Source of the DNA: Norana najaformis
Lineage: Eukaryota > Annelida > Clitellata > Crassiclitellata > Hormogastridae
Reading direction: 5' to 3'
NCBI GenBank assembly: GCA_964023275.1
Contig: OZ029917.1
Location: 31,572,005 to 31,636,004, forward strand
DNA length: 64,000 nt
Shown here in pieces: positions 31,635 through 44,489 of this stretch; the stretch's first letter is position 1; every line of letters begins with the position of its first letter. The notes under the pieces are model-generated. The model saw only the letters and a program-made list of their open reading frames with translations. It made no database searches and was not told the DNA's origin. Both the position numbers and the translations under genes were made by a program.

Positions 31635-32828
31635 ATGATCGCGATGTTTCGCTACTGGCGACCGTTAAAGCGGGTGTTGATGCTTCTGCTGTTGATGATC
31701 GTTGTGAGTCTCTTATCCTACTTCACCTCAATGGATTTATTTCCTTTCGACCGATTCGCATCTGATCTGGTCGAGACCAAGTCCGTTTCAGAAATGGTCG
31801 ATTTTGCGTCGTTCCAGTCTGCTCTGGTTCGTATTCGGTCACGGAAAAGCGACGGAAAGCTTAGCATCGTGTTATCGGTGGATTCAGCTGACATCGAGGA
31901 ACTGATACAGGAACATAAGCATGACACTGTCACTGCCAAACCGTATCCGTTGGAGCCAGCCCTGATACTTACCAACCCTGGAATCTGCAAGGACTCACCG
32001 GATCTGGACTGGGTCGTTTACGTTCCTACGTCATGCAAAAACTTCGAGCGAAGGGAACTGCTTCGAAAGACCTGGGCCAACACGTTGCTCTTCAAGGAAT
32101 TCTCTTTCAAGGTCATTTTTCTGATGGGAAGAGCCAGCGACGACGTCCAGCAGGACGTGAAGAAGGAGTTCGACAAGTATGGAGATATCGTTCAGGGAGA
32201 CTTTGTTGACGATTACAAGAACCTGACCCTGAAGGCTGTCATGGGACTCAAGTGGATCTCAACCTACTGTCCACATGTACCTTACGTCATAAAGGCGGAT
32301 GACGATTCATTCCTCAATATCTTCGAGATTGTTCGGCTGATGAAGGAGAACAGAAGCAAGTCCTCGGTCATCATGTGTTCCCTATGGCAGAACAACACGA
32401 TGCCCATCCTAAGGGACCGCAAGACTTGTATGAAGTGGTGTGTCAAAAGGAGCGAGCTGCCTGGCATGACTTTCTTTCCTCAGTATTGCGCCGGAATCGC
32501 TTACATCATTTCGAGGCAAATCGTAAAGCAGCTTTATGAAGCCTCCAAATCCACTCCGTTCTTCTGGATCGATGACGTCTATGTGACTGGACTTCTGACG
32601 AAGAAGGTTCCAGATAAGATTGACTACGTGGATCTGAACACCCGAATGACTCTCAAAGAAGATTTGGCTCTCGAGTTCTACAAGAATCAAACTCATCCAA
32701 TGGTCTTTGATGTCGTTCACGTCCACGAAAGACTCAACTTCATCGCCCTTTGGAATGCGCTACTCGACCGCTTGACGGACTCTCAGAAAATCTCACTCCG
32801 ACTAGACATATCCAACTATAGAATGTAA
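31635..32828 (+). CDS. Beta-1,3-glycosyltransferase (GT31), copy 1
   Basis: A 397-residue type II membrane glycosyltransferase, probably Golgi-resident, that would transfer a sugar from a UDP donor in beta-1,3 linkage. The exact donor and acceptor cannot be told. Residues 1-13 are basic and cytosolic, 14-30 a hydrophobic anchor, about 31-115 a stem. The catalytic domain shows RRELLRKTW (139-147), IFLMG (161-165), YGDIVQGDF (182-190), NLTLK, the metal/nucleotide-sugar motif DDD (222-224), PQYCAG (282-287) and DDVYVTG (313-319). Sequons occur at N196, N253 and N351. There are no introns in the coding region, as in many B3GALT-type genes. The start ATG aligns with those of the two paralogues. 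The stem is 25 residues longer than theirs, and it keeps Cys134, which is Tyr in them. Confidence 0.94.
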   Translation: MIAMFRYWRPLKRVLMLLLLMIVVSLLSYFTSMDLFPFDRFASDLVETKSVSEMVDFASFQSALVRIRSRKSDGKLSIVLSVDSADIEELIQEHKHDTVTAKPYPLEPALILTNPGICKDSPDLDWVVYVPTSCKNFERRELLRKTWANTLLFKEFSFKVIFLMGRASDDVQQDVKKEFDKYGDIVQGDFVDDYKNLTLKAVMGLKWISTYCPHVPYVIKADDDSFLNIFEIVRLMKENRSKSSVIMCSLWQNNTMPILRDRKTCMKWCVKRSELPGMTFFPQYCAGIAYIISRQIVKQLYEASKSTPFFWIDDVYVTGLLTKKVPDKIDYVDLNTRMTLKEDLALEFYKNQTHPMVFDVVHVHERLNFIALWNALLDRLTDSQKISLRLDISNYRM

Positions 32829-33024
32829 TACAATCTGTAGTTCTCTTTTGGCTGACACTGTTTGGAATGAAATTCTGTGTGACCCAATTCAGTGCCTAAT
32901 TCATTCGAATGTAAGTGTAATGTGATAGACTGGGACATTCATGTAGCGTCATTTTGGAGAAACATTTCACTGCCGCCCCAAAACTTGAGAACCCTATTAA
33001 ACCAAGTGGAACTTGACTACGAGT

Positions 33025-33245
33025 GAATGGAAGAATGTGTGAACGAGCGGAGAAATGTTGTTTTCGTTGCATTTGGAATGTGCTTTGACTTGTTTCTCAT
33101 GGCAGACACGCTAGGTATTTTTATTCCTTGCTCGGCCAGCTTGGCCATATTCATAACCAGCATTTTGGGTATATATATATTGTATATTGTTTGTTTTAAT
33201 AAAAGGCAGTCATTCTGGCCGGCTAAAACACATTAGAATGGCTTT
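33025..33245 (+). terminator. 3' flank of gene 1 with candidate poly(A) signal
   Basis: The segment after the stop is homologous to the 3' flanks of genes 2 and 3. AATAAA at 33198-33203 is a plausible poly(A) signal about 370 bp after the stop codon. The 69-codon frame here is not shared by the other copies. Confidence 0.45.
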
Positions 33246-35069
33246 CGTAGTTGACAGTTAGGTAAATAAATACTCGAGCAACCCATTACCTACTGGACAA
33301 CAGTGGGCATTTTTGCGCTGCTGTAGTTCAGACTCTGTTAGGCCTACGGGCCGACGACATATGCATGAGCTGTCAAGTGGCGACCAATTGCGTTATTTAG
33401 ATCATGCCTCAACCTACGGAGAGTTTCAAATGGTTCTATTAAAATGCTAATAGTAATTACCAAAATTCAGTGAGACTATAGGGTCAGCTGAGCATTTCAG
33501 AACCTTGAAATGGCACAGACCTCCAGGAATCCCCTTCAAGGCTAGAATAGGCATCCAGTCGATGACATTCGACAAGAATTGGTTTGTGGTTAGCAGGGTT
33601 TCAACTGTAAGCATTTGAAAGCAAGAAAATTATTAACTATCTAGGTTAATATGACTGTGCGAATGTATAATTAAGCTATACCTGGAGTTTTATTCAAAAC
33701 TAACCAATAAAGTAAACCAGTACCGGTCTAGGCAAGTGACCTATGAACCGGTTTGAGGATGTAGCAACCAAAATAGACAGAGTGCTTCTATGTTGGAGGT
33801 CGCTGGAGGCGCCGCCCGGTTAAAGATTGCTCACACACTCTAAGCGGAAGTCTCAATATAATTGTGGCGGTCGCGGGCGGTACATAACTTCGTTGGGCGT
33901 GGTGACCCCAGCCCATTTTTGCGCTCAGAGCCACCTGCATCTAAGTAAAATGGCCAATCCGTACCATCTCCGTCCATGATGTCCGCTCTCTCCAGGGAGG
34001 GTTCAGGATTGGCCGCTTTCTTGCTTTCTGTGAAGAGGCAACACTAGGCAACACTGTAAAGCTCTGCCTCGGGATCCGACTCTTCCGGACAGCGGGGAAG
34101 GGGTGTTGAAATGAAACAAGGACTTCATTATGTTAAATTGAATTCAAAATTATAAATCGTTAAAATACTAGAAATAAACTAGAGCGAACGGAACAACTTA
34201 AGTGTCAAAATATAATATAATCTTTGTATTCTTGAAATACACTATTTATTATTTATAAATTATATTTATGGATAAGTGTTGGAGCCGATCCGCCACATAA
34301 TAACCATTACTCATTTCCTTTGCTTAAACTATGTCGCAGTCAACACTAGTGGAAGCATGTGTGTGACCTAACTAAAGCGTCTGACTGTGGGCAACAGTGA
34401 CAGCGTTGTATTACCAGACAACGTGTGTCTGATCGCTTTGGCACAAGGCTTCTTCTCAACGTTTGCATAGAATGCAATTATTAAAATAGTTTTCCCACAC
34501 GGATATTAGGCCTATTATTTATAACCTTTCTGAACAGGAACGTCGACGTCTTATATAGTATAGTACTGGCCTAGTTAGCTACATCGGTAAGTGCGTACGC
34601 CAAGTGTACTGAAAGATGGTTTTGCTTGTGAGTCCTGCGCATCAAGGGTCGCTGGCGAACACAAGTCTCCTTTCAGGATATGGTGGCGAGCGGTGCTATT
34701 GATCAGAGGCTTTATCTTCGGGGGACTTTATGCCTTTAACAGCACGCGGGTTCGTGAATGGATCAGTCCGACCGTACAGAGACGTAACACCGATTCTTTC
34801 TTTCACACGTATATTACAACTATGTACACCGCATTTACAACAAATTCAGCAAAGTCAGAGTCTTTGATTCGCATCGGCCTATTGATCTGGCGAGGTCCGT
34901 TTAAGAGATACAGGTTTATTATTTTTCTTCTGTTCTCCGGAACCTAACGCCTCTTTCGACCGTTGTTTAGCGAATGCCTTCTTAGCTTCGCGCCCTTCCT
35001 TAACTTTCCCCTTCATCTGTCAATCACCCAACTTCTCCCTTTCGCCATCCGATCAGCATCCCTCTGCTC

Positions 35070-35128
<59 letters not shown>

Positions 35129-35320
35129 CTCTCACTTTCCCTCTCTCTTGCTTACTTCTACCTGTCAACTACGGGCGTCCTATCCGCCTCTCGTTAATTA
35201 CATCCAACTGTTCCCCAGTGTTCCATGCAAATTAATTACACAAACACAATAGCTAAATTATCCGACGTAATACAATCTACAATATGCAAAACCCTAAGAT
35301 CCTCATTGTTTTTACAACTT
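33246..35320. other. Unassigned DNA, no gene seen
   Basis: No recognised gene. It contains a GC-rich patch at 33790-34100 and a CT tract at 35073-35125. A 118-codon frame at 34591-34947 opens with GTG, has no motif and is not duplicated in the other units. Confidence 0.45.
35073..35125. repeat. (CT)n microsatellite
   Basis: About 26 CT dinucleotides. Confidence 0.95.
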
Positions 35321-35324
35321 TTCA

Positions 35325-35530
35325 CTACACCAAGGAACCTCTGTGCGTGAGGATCCCGGTTCGCGTCCCGGTCGAGGCTTATTTCAGAGATTTAAATCTC
35401 GGGCTAGTACGGTCCGTGCACGGGAACCTTAAATGGCGTGGCGCCCATTCAAACGGGCAGCAGTGGTGAAGGATCTCACCCGATAAATTCATTGCAAAAA
35501 TAGCAGGGTAGAGGCCATACGGTCGCTACC
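35325..35530 (+). mobile_element. tRNA-derived SINE
   Basis: The head has a B-box-like CCCGGTTCGCGTCCCGG (35357-35373), then TTTCAGAGATTTAAATCTCG, a body with CTTAAATGGCGTGGCGCCC and GTGGTGAAGGATCTCACCC, and the end GGCCATACGGTCGCTACC. It is the best-preserved copy of this family in the window. Confidence 0.78.
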
Positions 35531-36049
35531 TAAAACCTATACATTTATTACTATAACGTAAAAATATTAGTAACATCTCATCTAAGCCTATATGTTAGAG
35601 TAAATAAGATAGCGGGAATTGTGGGGTCTTGCAAATGAGCAGCGAACTAATAGACAATTTTTTACATTAGTGTTTTCATCGCAAAATTTTCTTGACAACT
35701 TATAAACCAGGAACTTGTTGGGCAAATACTGGACATCTATTATTAAAGATACGACATTTCAATTTAAATTGCATCATTCCAAATGAGCAGTCGTGTACAA
35801 AACAAGATGCAGTTTTAGTGAACACTAACACAGCTGAACACATAAAATACAAGTTTAATTATTAGCATACAATTTTCTTGCTGTAAAACAGCTCTGCATA
35901 CCATACTGCAGACGCATAGTGCGCACCGCCAAACAGCAAAGTGATAGGACTTCAGAACCCCTAACTTGGCCCCTCTCTTGATGCCGTGCTCTTGCAAAAA
36001 AGCTGTTAGCGAAAACTTAACATCTACGCGAGTAGCCCTATTATTTGAA
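35531..36049. other. Unassigned DNA
   Basis: AT-rich, with no gene or repeat recognised. It lies between the SINE and the first downstream block of unit 1. Confidence 0.45.
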
Positions 36050-36500
36050 AAAGATTAAACTTTAGGCGTTTTATTCTCACAATATTAATATCATTCAGAT
36101 CACTTTAGAATGAGTAGTTATAGGCTAGATGTTCTTAAAATGCACTGTGCAAATGACCCAAACGTTAATACGTATGCACTTCGAGTTTGATAGTTTCGCG
36201 CTTAGGCCTATTCGCTTATACAGCGTCATTAACAACACGATATCATCGTAAAAGGTAAACATCAACTGAACACCTGATGCCCTTAAAAGGAGAAGAAGAT
36301 TATCAACAAGATAAAAAAGCCGGTAGGCCTCCATTGAGTAAGAAAGAGCGGACTTCTATGGTTGGACTTGTTTATGTAGGCCCTATATTGGATATTTTTT
36401 ATCTCTACTAAAAAACGTTTTAATGGTTACGTCTTCTCGCCCAACTAATTTAATAAAAAAAATGAATGGAGTCGAGGTCATACGGTCGCTATAGAAAAAT
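36050..36500. repeat. Unit block downstream of gene 1, with ancestral SINE tail
   Basis: 36060-36340 matches 45645-45910 (ATTAATATCATTCAGATCAC, GTTCTTAAAATGCACT, CCTTAAAAGGAG) and in part 57885-57970. The end (GGAGTCGAGGTCATACGG at about 36468) is the tail of the SINE family and is also present at 46040 in unit 2, so the SINE predates the duplication. Confidence 0.8.
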
Positions 36501-36504
36501 ATGT

Positions 36505-36922
36505 TGTTAGAGTTGGCACACATGGAAGACCCTGATGTAAGAAGTGACTGAAGGATGATCCGTCTCTTTGGGGGGGGGCGTAACCCCAGAATCCTTATAA
36601 AAGGGGAAGTTTCTTTCAGTTGACTGAGCTTGGCTAGTTAAGATAGGCCGAGTCCTTCGTGGCTCTGTTTCTGTTAGTCGCCAAGACTCCTTTTTACGAG
36701 CTGATGTAAAGGTCCTCCGTCTGTTGGAGGAACCTGAGAGGTTTGTGTGTTCAAGTTGTTCGCTGATGTGAAGACTTCGACTTTTGGCGTCAAAACAGCC
36801 GTCGACGTTCTGTCTGATGTCAGGTATTTTGTTTATGTGCTATAACCTCTTGCAAGTGTAAATATACATTTTATCTCAACCCAAGCGAGTTTATTTCCTT
36901 TTCTTAGGATTAGCAAGTAACA
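36505..36922. mobile_element. Solo LTR with 4-bp target-site duplication
   Basis: 418 bp beginning TGTTAGAG and ending AGTAACA, so TGTTA/TAACA inverted ends. It is flanked by ATGT at 36501-36504 and 36923-36926. A TATAAAA-type promoter (CCTTATAAAAGGGG near 36594) lies inside. The equivalent position in unit 2 (about 46070-46100) runs on without this block, which supports insertion after the unit duplication. Length and ends fit a Gypsy-type LTR; no internal genes remain. Confidence 0.75.
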
Positions 36923-37009
36923 ATGTACATAAATTTTACTAAGGGTCCGAACAGGATGAGCCTGTCTTTACAGGTGCTATAGTTATATTGGGCACACAAA
37001 TCTAGAGAC

Positions 37010-37990
37010 CTTCAAAAATTGAATCTGGCACAAAAATGAGAGAAATTTGTAGATTTCTACAGGGTGACGATAGTGGTAAAACTAAAGGTTTTTGGTGCAA
37101 CCCCAAAGGCATGGCTTGCCTCGGGCGCCAGTTACTTGCTGGTAGCTGGCTGCTCTTGGATTTGAAATGCCAACCGTACGAACATTTGAAGTGGGTCATA
37201 TGCACTGTGGCCTGTCAGACAACATTTTGGTCGGCATCCACAAGGCATTAATCCACACATCAACCGCTTTGAGTTTGGCCTAGTACAATGGGTCGGCACT
37301 CGGCATCGTTGCTCTGCATGATCCTGTACAGTGAAGTTCAGATGCGCTATCTAGCGAGTGAATTGAAATTACTCACGATATTCAGTTGCTTTCTACAGTG
37401 AGGCATGCAATTTCTTAAATTAAAAGTTAATTTTCTTATTCAGTAAATATCAGTAAATGATGAAATCATATCGACAAATAATCTTTCTTATGTTGCTCAT
37501 TGTGTTGGTGAAATCTTCCATTCAAAATAACACAACTGGTCTAAATTAGAAAGCAATGGATCTGTGAAAAATACCCTTTTCCCGCAACTAAACACTGGTT
37601 GGATTTATAAGAGAGGAGATTGGACTTCAGCAACGGAGGTCTGTCTCGATGAGTCGAATTGAGTGTTCTGGCTTTATCAATTCCTCGACAAGAGATTGGT
37701 GAAACAAGAGTGGCCGACCATTGGGAATTCCCGACCTCCGTTTTTCACCTGCGCACACCTACGATTACAACATTGGCCAACACAACTACTGTAAGAATTG
37801 TATGGTTTTTTTTACCCAGTGAGTTTTATTTCTGATGTAGACCTTCCACAAAGGTGATGATGCCAAATAAAATGGCCGCAGTCGTTAACGACATAATTTT
37901 ATACAGGTTCTACAGGTGGTTCGATCCTTTTAAAGTCCTTAGTTCTACTTGGTTGTCTTCTGTATGTGCTAATCCTGTGTAATCATTGAA
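37010..37990. repeat. Unit block between gene 1 and gene 2
   Basis: 37185-37330 resembles 58385-58520, 37320-37870 matches 47665-48190 and in part 58508-58740 (GATGCGCTATCTAGCGAGTG in all three), and 37845-37990 matches 52965-53110. The block is collinear with the other units and includes the candidate structured RNA. Confidence 0.82.
37635..37746 (+). ncRNA. Candidate structured RNA, copy in unit 1
   Basis: A 112-bp segment closed by a perfect 8-bp stem, CGGAGGTC (37635-37642) with GACCTCCG (37734-37741), followed at once by TTTTT. An inner stem pairs GAATTGA with TCAATTC. TTTATAAG lies at 37604-37611, about 25-30 bp upstream. The layout resembles a Pol III type 3 RNA gene. The unit 2 copy (47971-48082) differs by a single C/T while the flanks differ more. 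I do not recognise a known RNA family, and it could be a chance palindrome. Confidence 0.35.
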
Positions 37991-38775
37991 TATAATCTCT
38001 AAAACAGTCAACACTGCAGGCGCGGACATCTCACTATCAGCAGCATTCAAGAAGCTCGGAGTGACACTCGACTCTAACTAACATTCAACCAGCATGTCAC
38101 CACTGTCTGCAAGCGTTTGTATTTCCATATGAAAGCCGTGCGTCATATTCAATAATACTGATTGCCACCTGAACTTATGAAGACAGTCGCTTGTAGTGTA
38201 GTCAGACTACTGTAATTTCCCTATTGTACGGCAATACAAAGACCAACATTGCCAAACTGCAACGAGTCCAGAACTCGCTAGCCCAACTAATGACAGGAAC
38301 CCGCAGGTTTGATTATATTACTCCTATACTCGCAAAGTTGCACTGGCTGCCTATCAGTTCCAGGATCACTTACAAGATAGTAGGCCTACTCCTTACACGT
38401 AAGACTCTCTCAGCCAATCAACCTGGTTATCTGTCATCGTCCTTACAGTGCTATCAGCCATCCAGATCTCTGCGTTCGGCTACATAAAACCATTTGTCTG
38501 TTCCCGGAATCAGAGACTATCGATCTGTAGGCCCTATTCTCCTGATGCGGATTCAACTATCCTACACCAGTCATCTCGAATAGTCTCCCTGTTAAATTTA
38601 CTCACAACAACATCTCGTTAGACATATTCATAAAGCGGCTTAAACCCTATTTGTAGCGTTTTGCTTTTGTTATCTGACAGCTCTGACTTATCCACGCCTA
38701 CGATTCCTCGTTCAGCCGATGGACACATGACCTGTTAACAAACGTCTTACTTACTTACTTACTTGCTTACATACT
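37991..38775 (+). mobile_element. CR1-like LINE 3' end with (CTTA)n tail
   Basis: The C-terminal coding region has ANIAKLQRVQNSLA-like sequence (NTKTNIAKLQRVQNSLAQL), ILAKLHWLPISSRITYKIV and LQCYQPSRSLRSAT, with frameshifts. The 3' end is GGACACATGACCTGTTAACA then CTTACTTACTTACTTG. It is the uninterrupted relative of the 11.6-13.1 kb LINE, and its 3' end matches those at 26.3 and 52.8 kb. Confidence 0.82.

Positions 38776-41712
<2,937 letters not shown>

Positions 41713-41738
<26 letters not shown>
41713..41738. repeat. (AT)n remnant right of hAT
   Basis: The continuation of the AT tract split by the transposon. Immediately right of it, TATGAAAAGACAAGAA starts homology to 55276 upstream of gene 3. 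Confidence 0.9.
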
Positions 41739-41743
<5 letters not shown>

Positions 41744-41936
41744 AGACAAGAATCTAATGGTTCCCTTGATGCACGACCAGCAGCATAAATCCTCGAATCC
41801 CAACTCTATTCTGTCTGTTCTGTGGCACATTCTTTATCCGAATTCTACAATGTCCTATGAAATTAGTCTATTTTAAGCTTAATTATTGAGTGTAGTTGCT
41901 GATTTATCTGCATGATATGGTTGTATCATTCTAGTT
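41739..41936 (+). promoter_or_regulatory. Proximal 5' flank of gene 2
   Basis: About 90% similar to 55276-55479 before gene 3 (CACGACCAGCAGCATAAATC, TTATCCGAATTCTACAATGT). It lacks the splice-donor exon that genes 1 and 3 share, because the homology breaks off at the AT tract. The base pair before the start is TTATGG rather than TGATGG. Confidence 0.5.
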
Positions 41937-43055
41937 ATGGCGATGTTCCGCGACTGGAAACCGTTTAATCGTGTGTTAACCTTGCTGCTGTTAGTCGTCG
42001 TTGTGAGTATCTTGTCTCACCTGACCTCAGTAATTTTTCTCGCAACAAACCTCGTCAAGGCCATACACAATTCAAAATTAGTCGATGTTGCATCGTTCCG
42101 GCCAAGGAAAAAAGAAAAAAACCTAAGCCACGTGTTGTCAGTGGCTTCCCCTCACATCCTCGCCAACCCGTATCCGCTGGAGCCTGCCCTGATTCTTAGC
42201 AATCCGGGAATCTGCAAGGACTCACCGGATCTGGACTGGATCGTCTATTTCCATACGTCATACAAGAATTTCGAGCGAAGGGAACTGCTTCGAAAGACCT
42301 GGGCCAACACGTTGCTCTTCAAGGAGTTCTCTTCCAAGGTAATTTTCCTGTTGGGTAGAGCCAGCGACGACGTCCAGCAGGACGTGAAGAAGGAGTTCGA
42401 TAAGTATGGAGATATCGTTCAGGGTGACTTTGTTGACAGTTACAGGAACCTGACCCTGAAGGCTGTCATGGGACTCAAGTGGATCTCAACCTACTGTCCA
42501 CATGTACCTTACGTGATAAAGGCGGATGACGATGCATTCCTCAACATCTTCGAGATTTTTCGGCTGATGAAGGAGAACAGACACAAGTCTTCGGTTCTCA
42601 TGTGTTTTGTGTGGCCGAACAATTCAGTACCAATCCTCAGGGATCCGAAGACTTGTATGAAGTGGTGCGTCAATAGTAATGACATGCCTGGCAAGAGTTT
42701 CTATCCGCAGTACTGCGCTGGAATCTCTTACATCATTTCGAGGCAACTCGTAAAGCAGCTTTATGAAGCTTCCAAGTCCATTCCGTTCTTCTGGGTTGAC
42801 GACGTCTATGTGACTGGACTTTTGCCACAGAAGGTTCCAGATAAGATCGATTTCGTGAAATTGAACAAGCGGTTGTCTTTCAGAGAAAATTTGGCCCTCG
42901 AGTCCTACAAGAATCAAACTCATCCGATAGCCTATGATGTCATTCACGTTTCCAATAGACTCAACTTCATCGCCCTTTGGAATGTGCTACTCGACCGATT
43001 GACGGACGCTCAGAAAATCTTACTCCGACAAAACATATCCAACTATAGAATATGA
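41937..43055 (+). CDS. Beta-1,3-glycosyltransferase (GT31), copy 2
   Basis: 372 residues with ATG GCG ATG at the start, matching gene 3. Cytosolic tail 1-12, anchor about 13-30, stem to about 85, then the GT31 catalytic domain: RRELLRKTW (114-122), VIFLLG, YGDIVQGDF (157-165), DDD (197-199), YPQYCAG (256-262) and DDVYVTG (288-294). Sequons include N171 and N229. From residue ~82 on it is nearly identical to gene 3, but the stem is quite different from it. It is a membrane enzyme of the secretory pathway; specificity is unknown. The frame is intact, but its distal promoter region has been replaced by microsatellite and hAT DNA, so expression may be altered. Confidence 0.94.
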   Translation: MAMFRDWKPFNRVLTLLLLVVVVSILSHLTSVIFLATNLVKAIHNSKLVDVASFRPRKKEKNLSHVLSVASPHILANPYPLEPALILSNPGICKDSPDLDWIVYFHTSYKNFERRELLRKTWANTLLFKEFSSKVIFLLGRASDDVQQDVKKEFDKYGDIVQGDFVDSYRNLTLKAVMGLKWISTYCPHVPYVIKADDDAFLNIFEIFRLMKENRHKSSVLMCFVWPNNSVPILRDPKTCMKWCVNSNDMPGKSFYPQYCAGISYIISRQLVKQLYEASKSIPFFWVDDVYVTGLLPQKVPDKIDFVKLNKRLSFRENLALESYKNQTHPIAYDVIHVSNRLNFIALWNVLLDRLTDAQKILLRQNISNYRI

Positions 43056-43092
43056 TACAAACTGTAGTTCTCTTTCTACTCACTGTATTTTA

Positions 43093-43098
43093 AATAAA
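43093..43098 (+). terminator. Candidate poly(A) signal of gene 2
   Basis: AATAAA 38 bp after the TGA stop. At this point genes 1 and 3 read GGAATGAAATTC instead, so only gene 2 has a hexamer here. Confidence 0.45.
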
Positions 43099-43429
43099 TT
43101 CTACGTGACATAGCACAATGCCATTGAAATGCAAGTATAATTGATATAATTAAACACTTATATTGCGTCGTTTTGGAGAAATTTTAGCGCCACTCCAAAA
43201 AACTTGAGAGCACTAAACTAAGGTTGCTTACCCACTACAACCTGGCGTCTGCTTTCTCTGACTTATTGGAATTCGATCTATTTTCTTCAGCTAATTATAA
43301 TTTTTGATTTTTGATACTTTGGCCATTATGATAACTGTGCTATTGCAAGCTTTAGATTAGATTTTTATTGAATAAGGTGATACTACATAGGGAGTGAATG
43401 CAGGAATGAAGAAGCGGACGAACGTTGTA
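43099..43429. other. 3' flank of gene 2
   Basis: Diverged but collinear with the flanks of genes 1 and 3 (TTTTGGAGAAA, CAAAAAACTTGAGA). Ends at GAACGTTGT, where a LINE is inserted. Confidence 0.55.
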
Positions 43430-43826
43430 TGTATGTATTTATATATCACTAAACTTGTATAGGGCCTTTTGAAAAACTCTTAAAGGCACTGCAGCACGGC
43501 TACCAAATGGTCTGTAAACAGAGACGTCTTGAGACGGGCAGAAAATGTTTTCTGAACTGTTGAACAAGCAAGAGATCGGATGTATGGTGGAAGAATGTTC
43601 CAGAGAGACGGCCTCATTCATAGTGGGGAAGGCGCGGCCTGCACGTGTCGTCATGCGAGAACAGTGAGATGACCTATGTCGCCGATCGTATTCACTGTCG
43701 GCCCGGTTGATCAGCAACCGGTATTATAAACCCGTTGATGTAATCCGGCGCTGAACCAACGATCGAGGACCTGACCACGAGGAATATTTTAATTGTACCC
43801 TCTTCTCAACTGGAAGCCAATGTAGG
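43430..43826 (-). mobile_element. CR1/L2-like LINE 3' end inserted in unit 2
   Basis: The minus strand encodes LHWLPVEKRVQLKY and, in other frames, SAPDYINGL-like and SGTFFHHTSDLLLVQQ-type peptides. It ends in a CATACATACAAC-type tail (+ strand 43426-43440). Unit 3 reads straight through (AACATTGTTTCCGTTGC at about 56935), so the insertion postdates the duplication. Confidence 0.72.
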
Positions 43827-44480
43827 GTGTTTCCATTGCTATTGGATTGATCTCTGATTTTACTGCCATATACACACTTTTTATACCTTGCTTGGCCTGC
43901 GTGGTCACATTTGTAAAGCAATATCTGGTTTCTGGATTAACGTGTATGGAGTATATCGTTTGATTGACTGGAAACAGGCTACCGTTAAGTGGCAGATATA
44001 CAGTGTAAGGCTTTGCATTTGAAACCCTAACGGCTCAACATTACTGAACTGAGAGCTTCATAATTTCATGAATGAAAGCTGTAGTTGCTTTCAGCAAATA
44101 AGAACTTAAACATGGGAAATTGCAGTGTTTTTCTGCTAGTGCTTCGTCAAAACCGCGGAATCTGAGTACAGCCCAACATACATCAGCCGTAGAAGGAATT
44201 TTGTCGAATAATGTATACATGTTGCAAGAACCTAGAGGCGTCGGTATACGGTTTGCATTTCATTCGGAGACCAAAGTAGCTGACGTCTACTTATTGGTGC
44301 CCCTAAACGTTGGAGGCCCGCTCAGAAACTCCACAAGAAACTGAATGGCTAGGTAAAAGCATCCACTTAAGCCTTGATAAAAAGGTGATATAGGAAGGAA
44401 TGTAAGTTTGAATTTTTCTGAGACCATGCGGAATTTCAGTACACAGTTTACATTGGTAACCAGCATCTCTTGGTGGTGGT
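43827..44480. repeat. Unit block downstream of gene 2
   Basis: Collinear with 56950-57530 (TTTGTAAAGCAAT, GGATTAACGTGTATGGAGTA, AGTGTTTTTCTGCT, CGTTGGAGGCCC). Short minus frames here have no recognisable product. Confidence 0.75.
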
Positions 44481-44489
44481 GGTACAGCT

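Noticed and set aside
31718-32726. Minus-strand frames inside glycosyltransferase gene 1 (and equivalents in genes 2 and 3)
   Set aside because: They recur only because the three genes are homologous; no motif and no independent conservation.
34591-34947. 118-codon frame with a hydrophobic C-terminus
   Set aside because: Starts with GTG, shows no family motif, has no counterpart in the paralogous units and lies in otherwise non-coding DNA.
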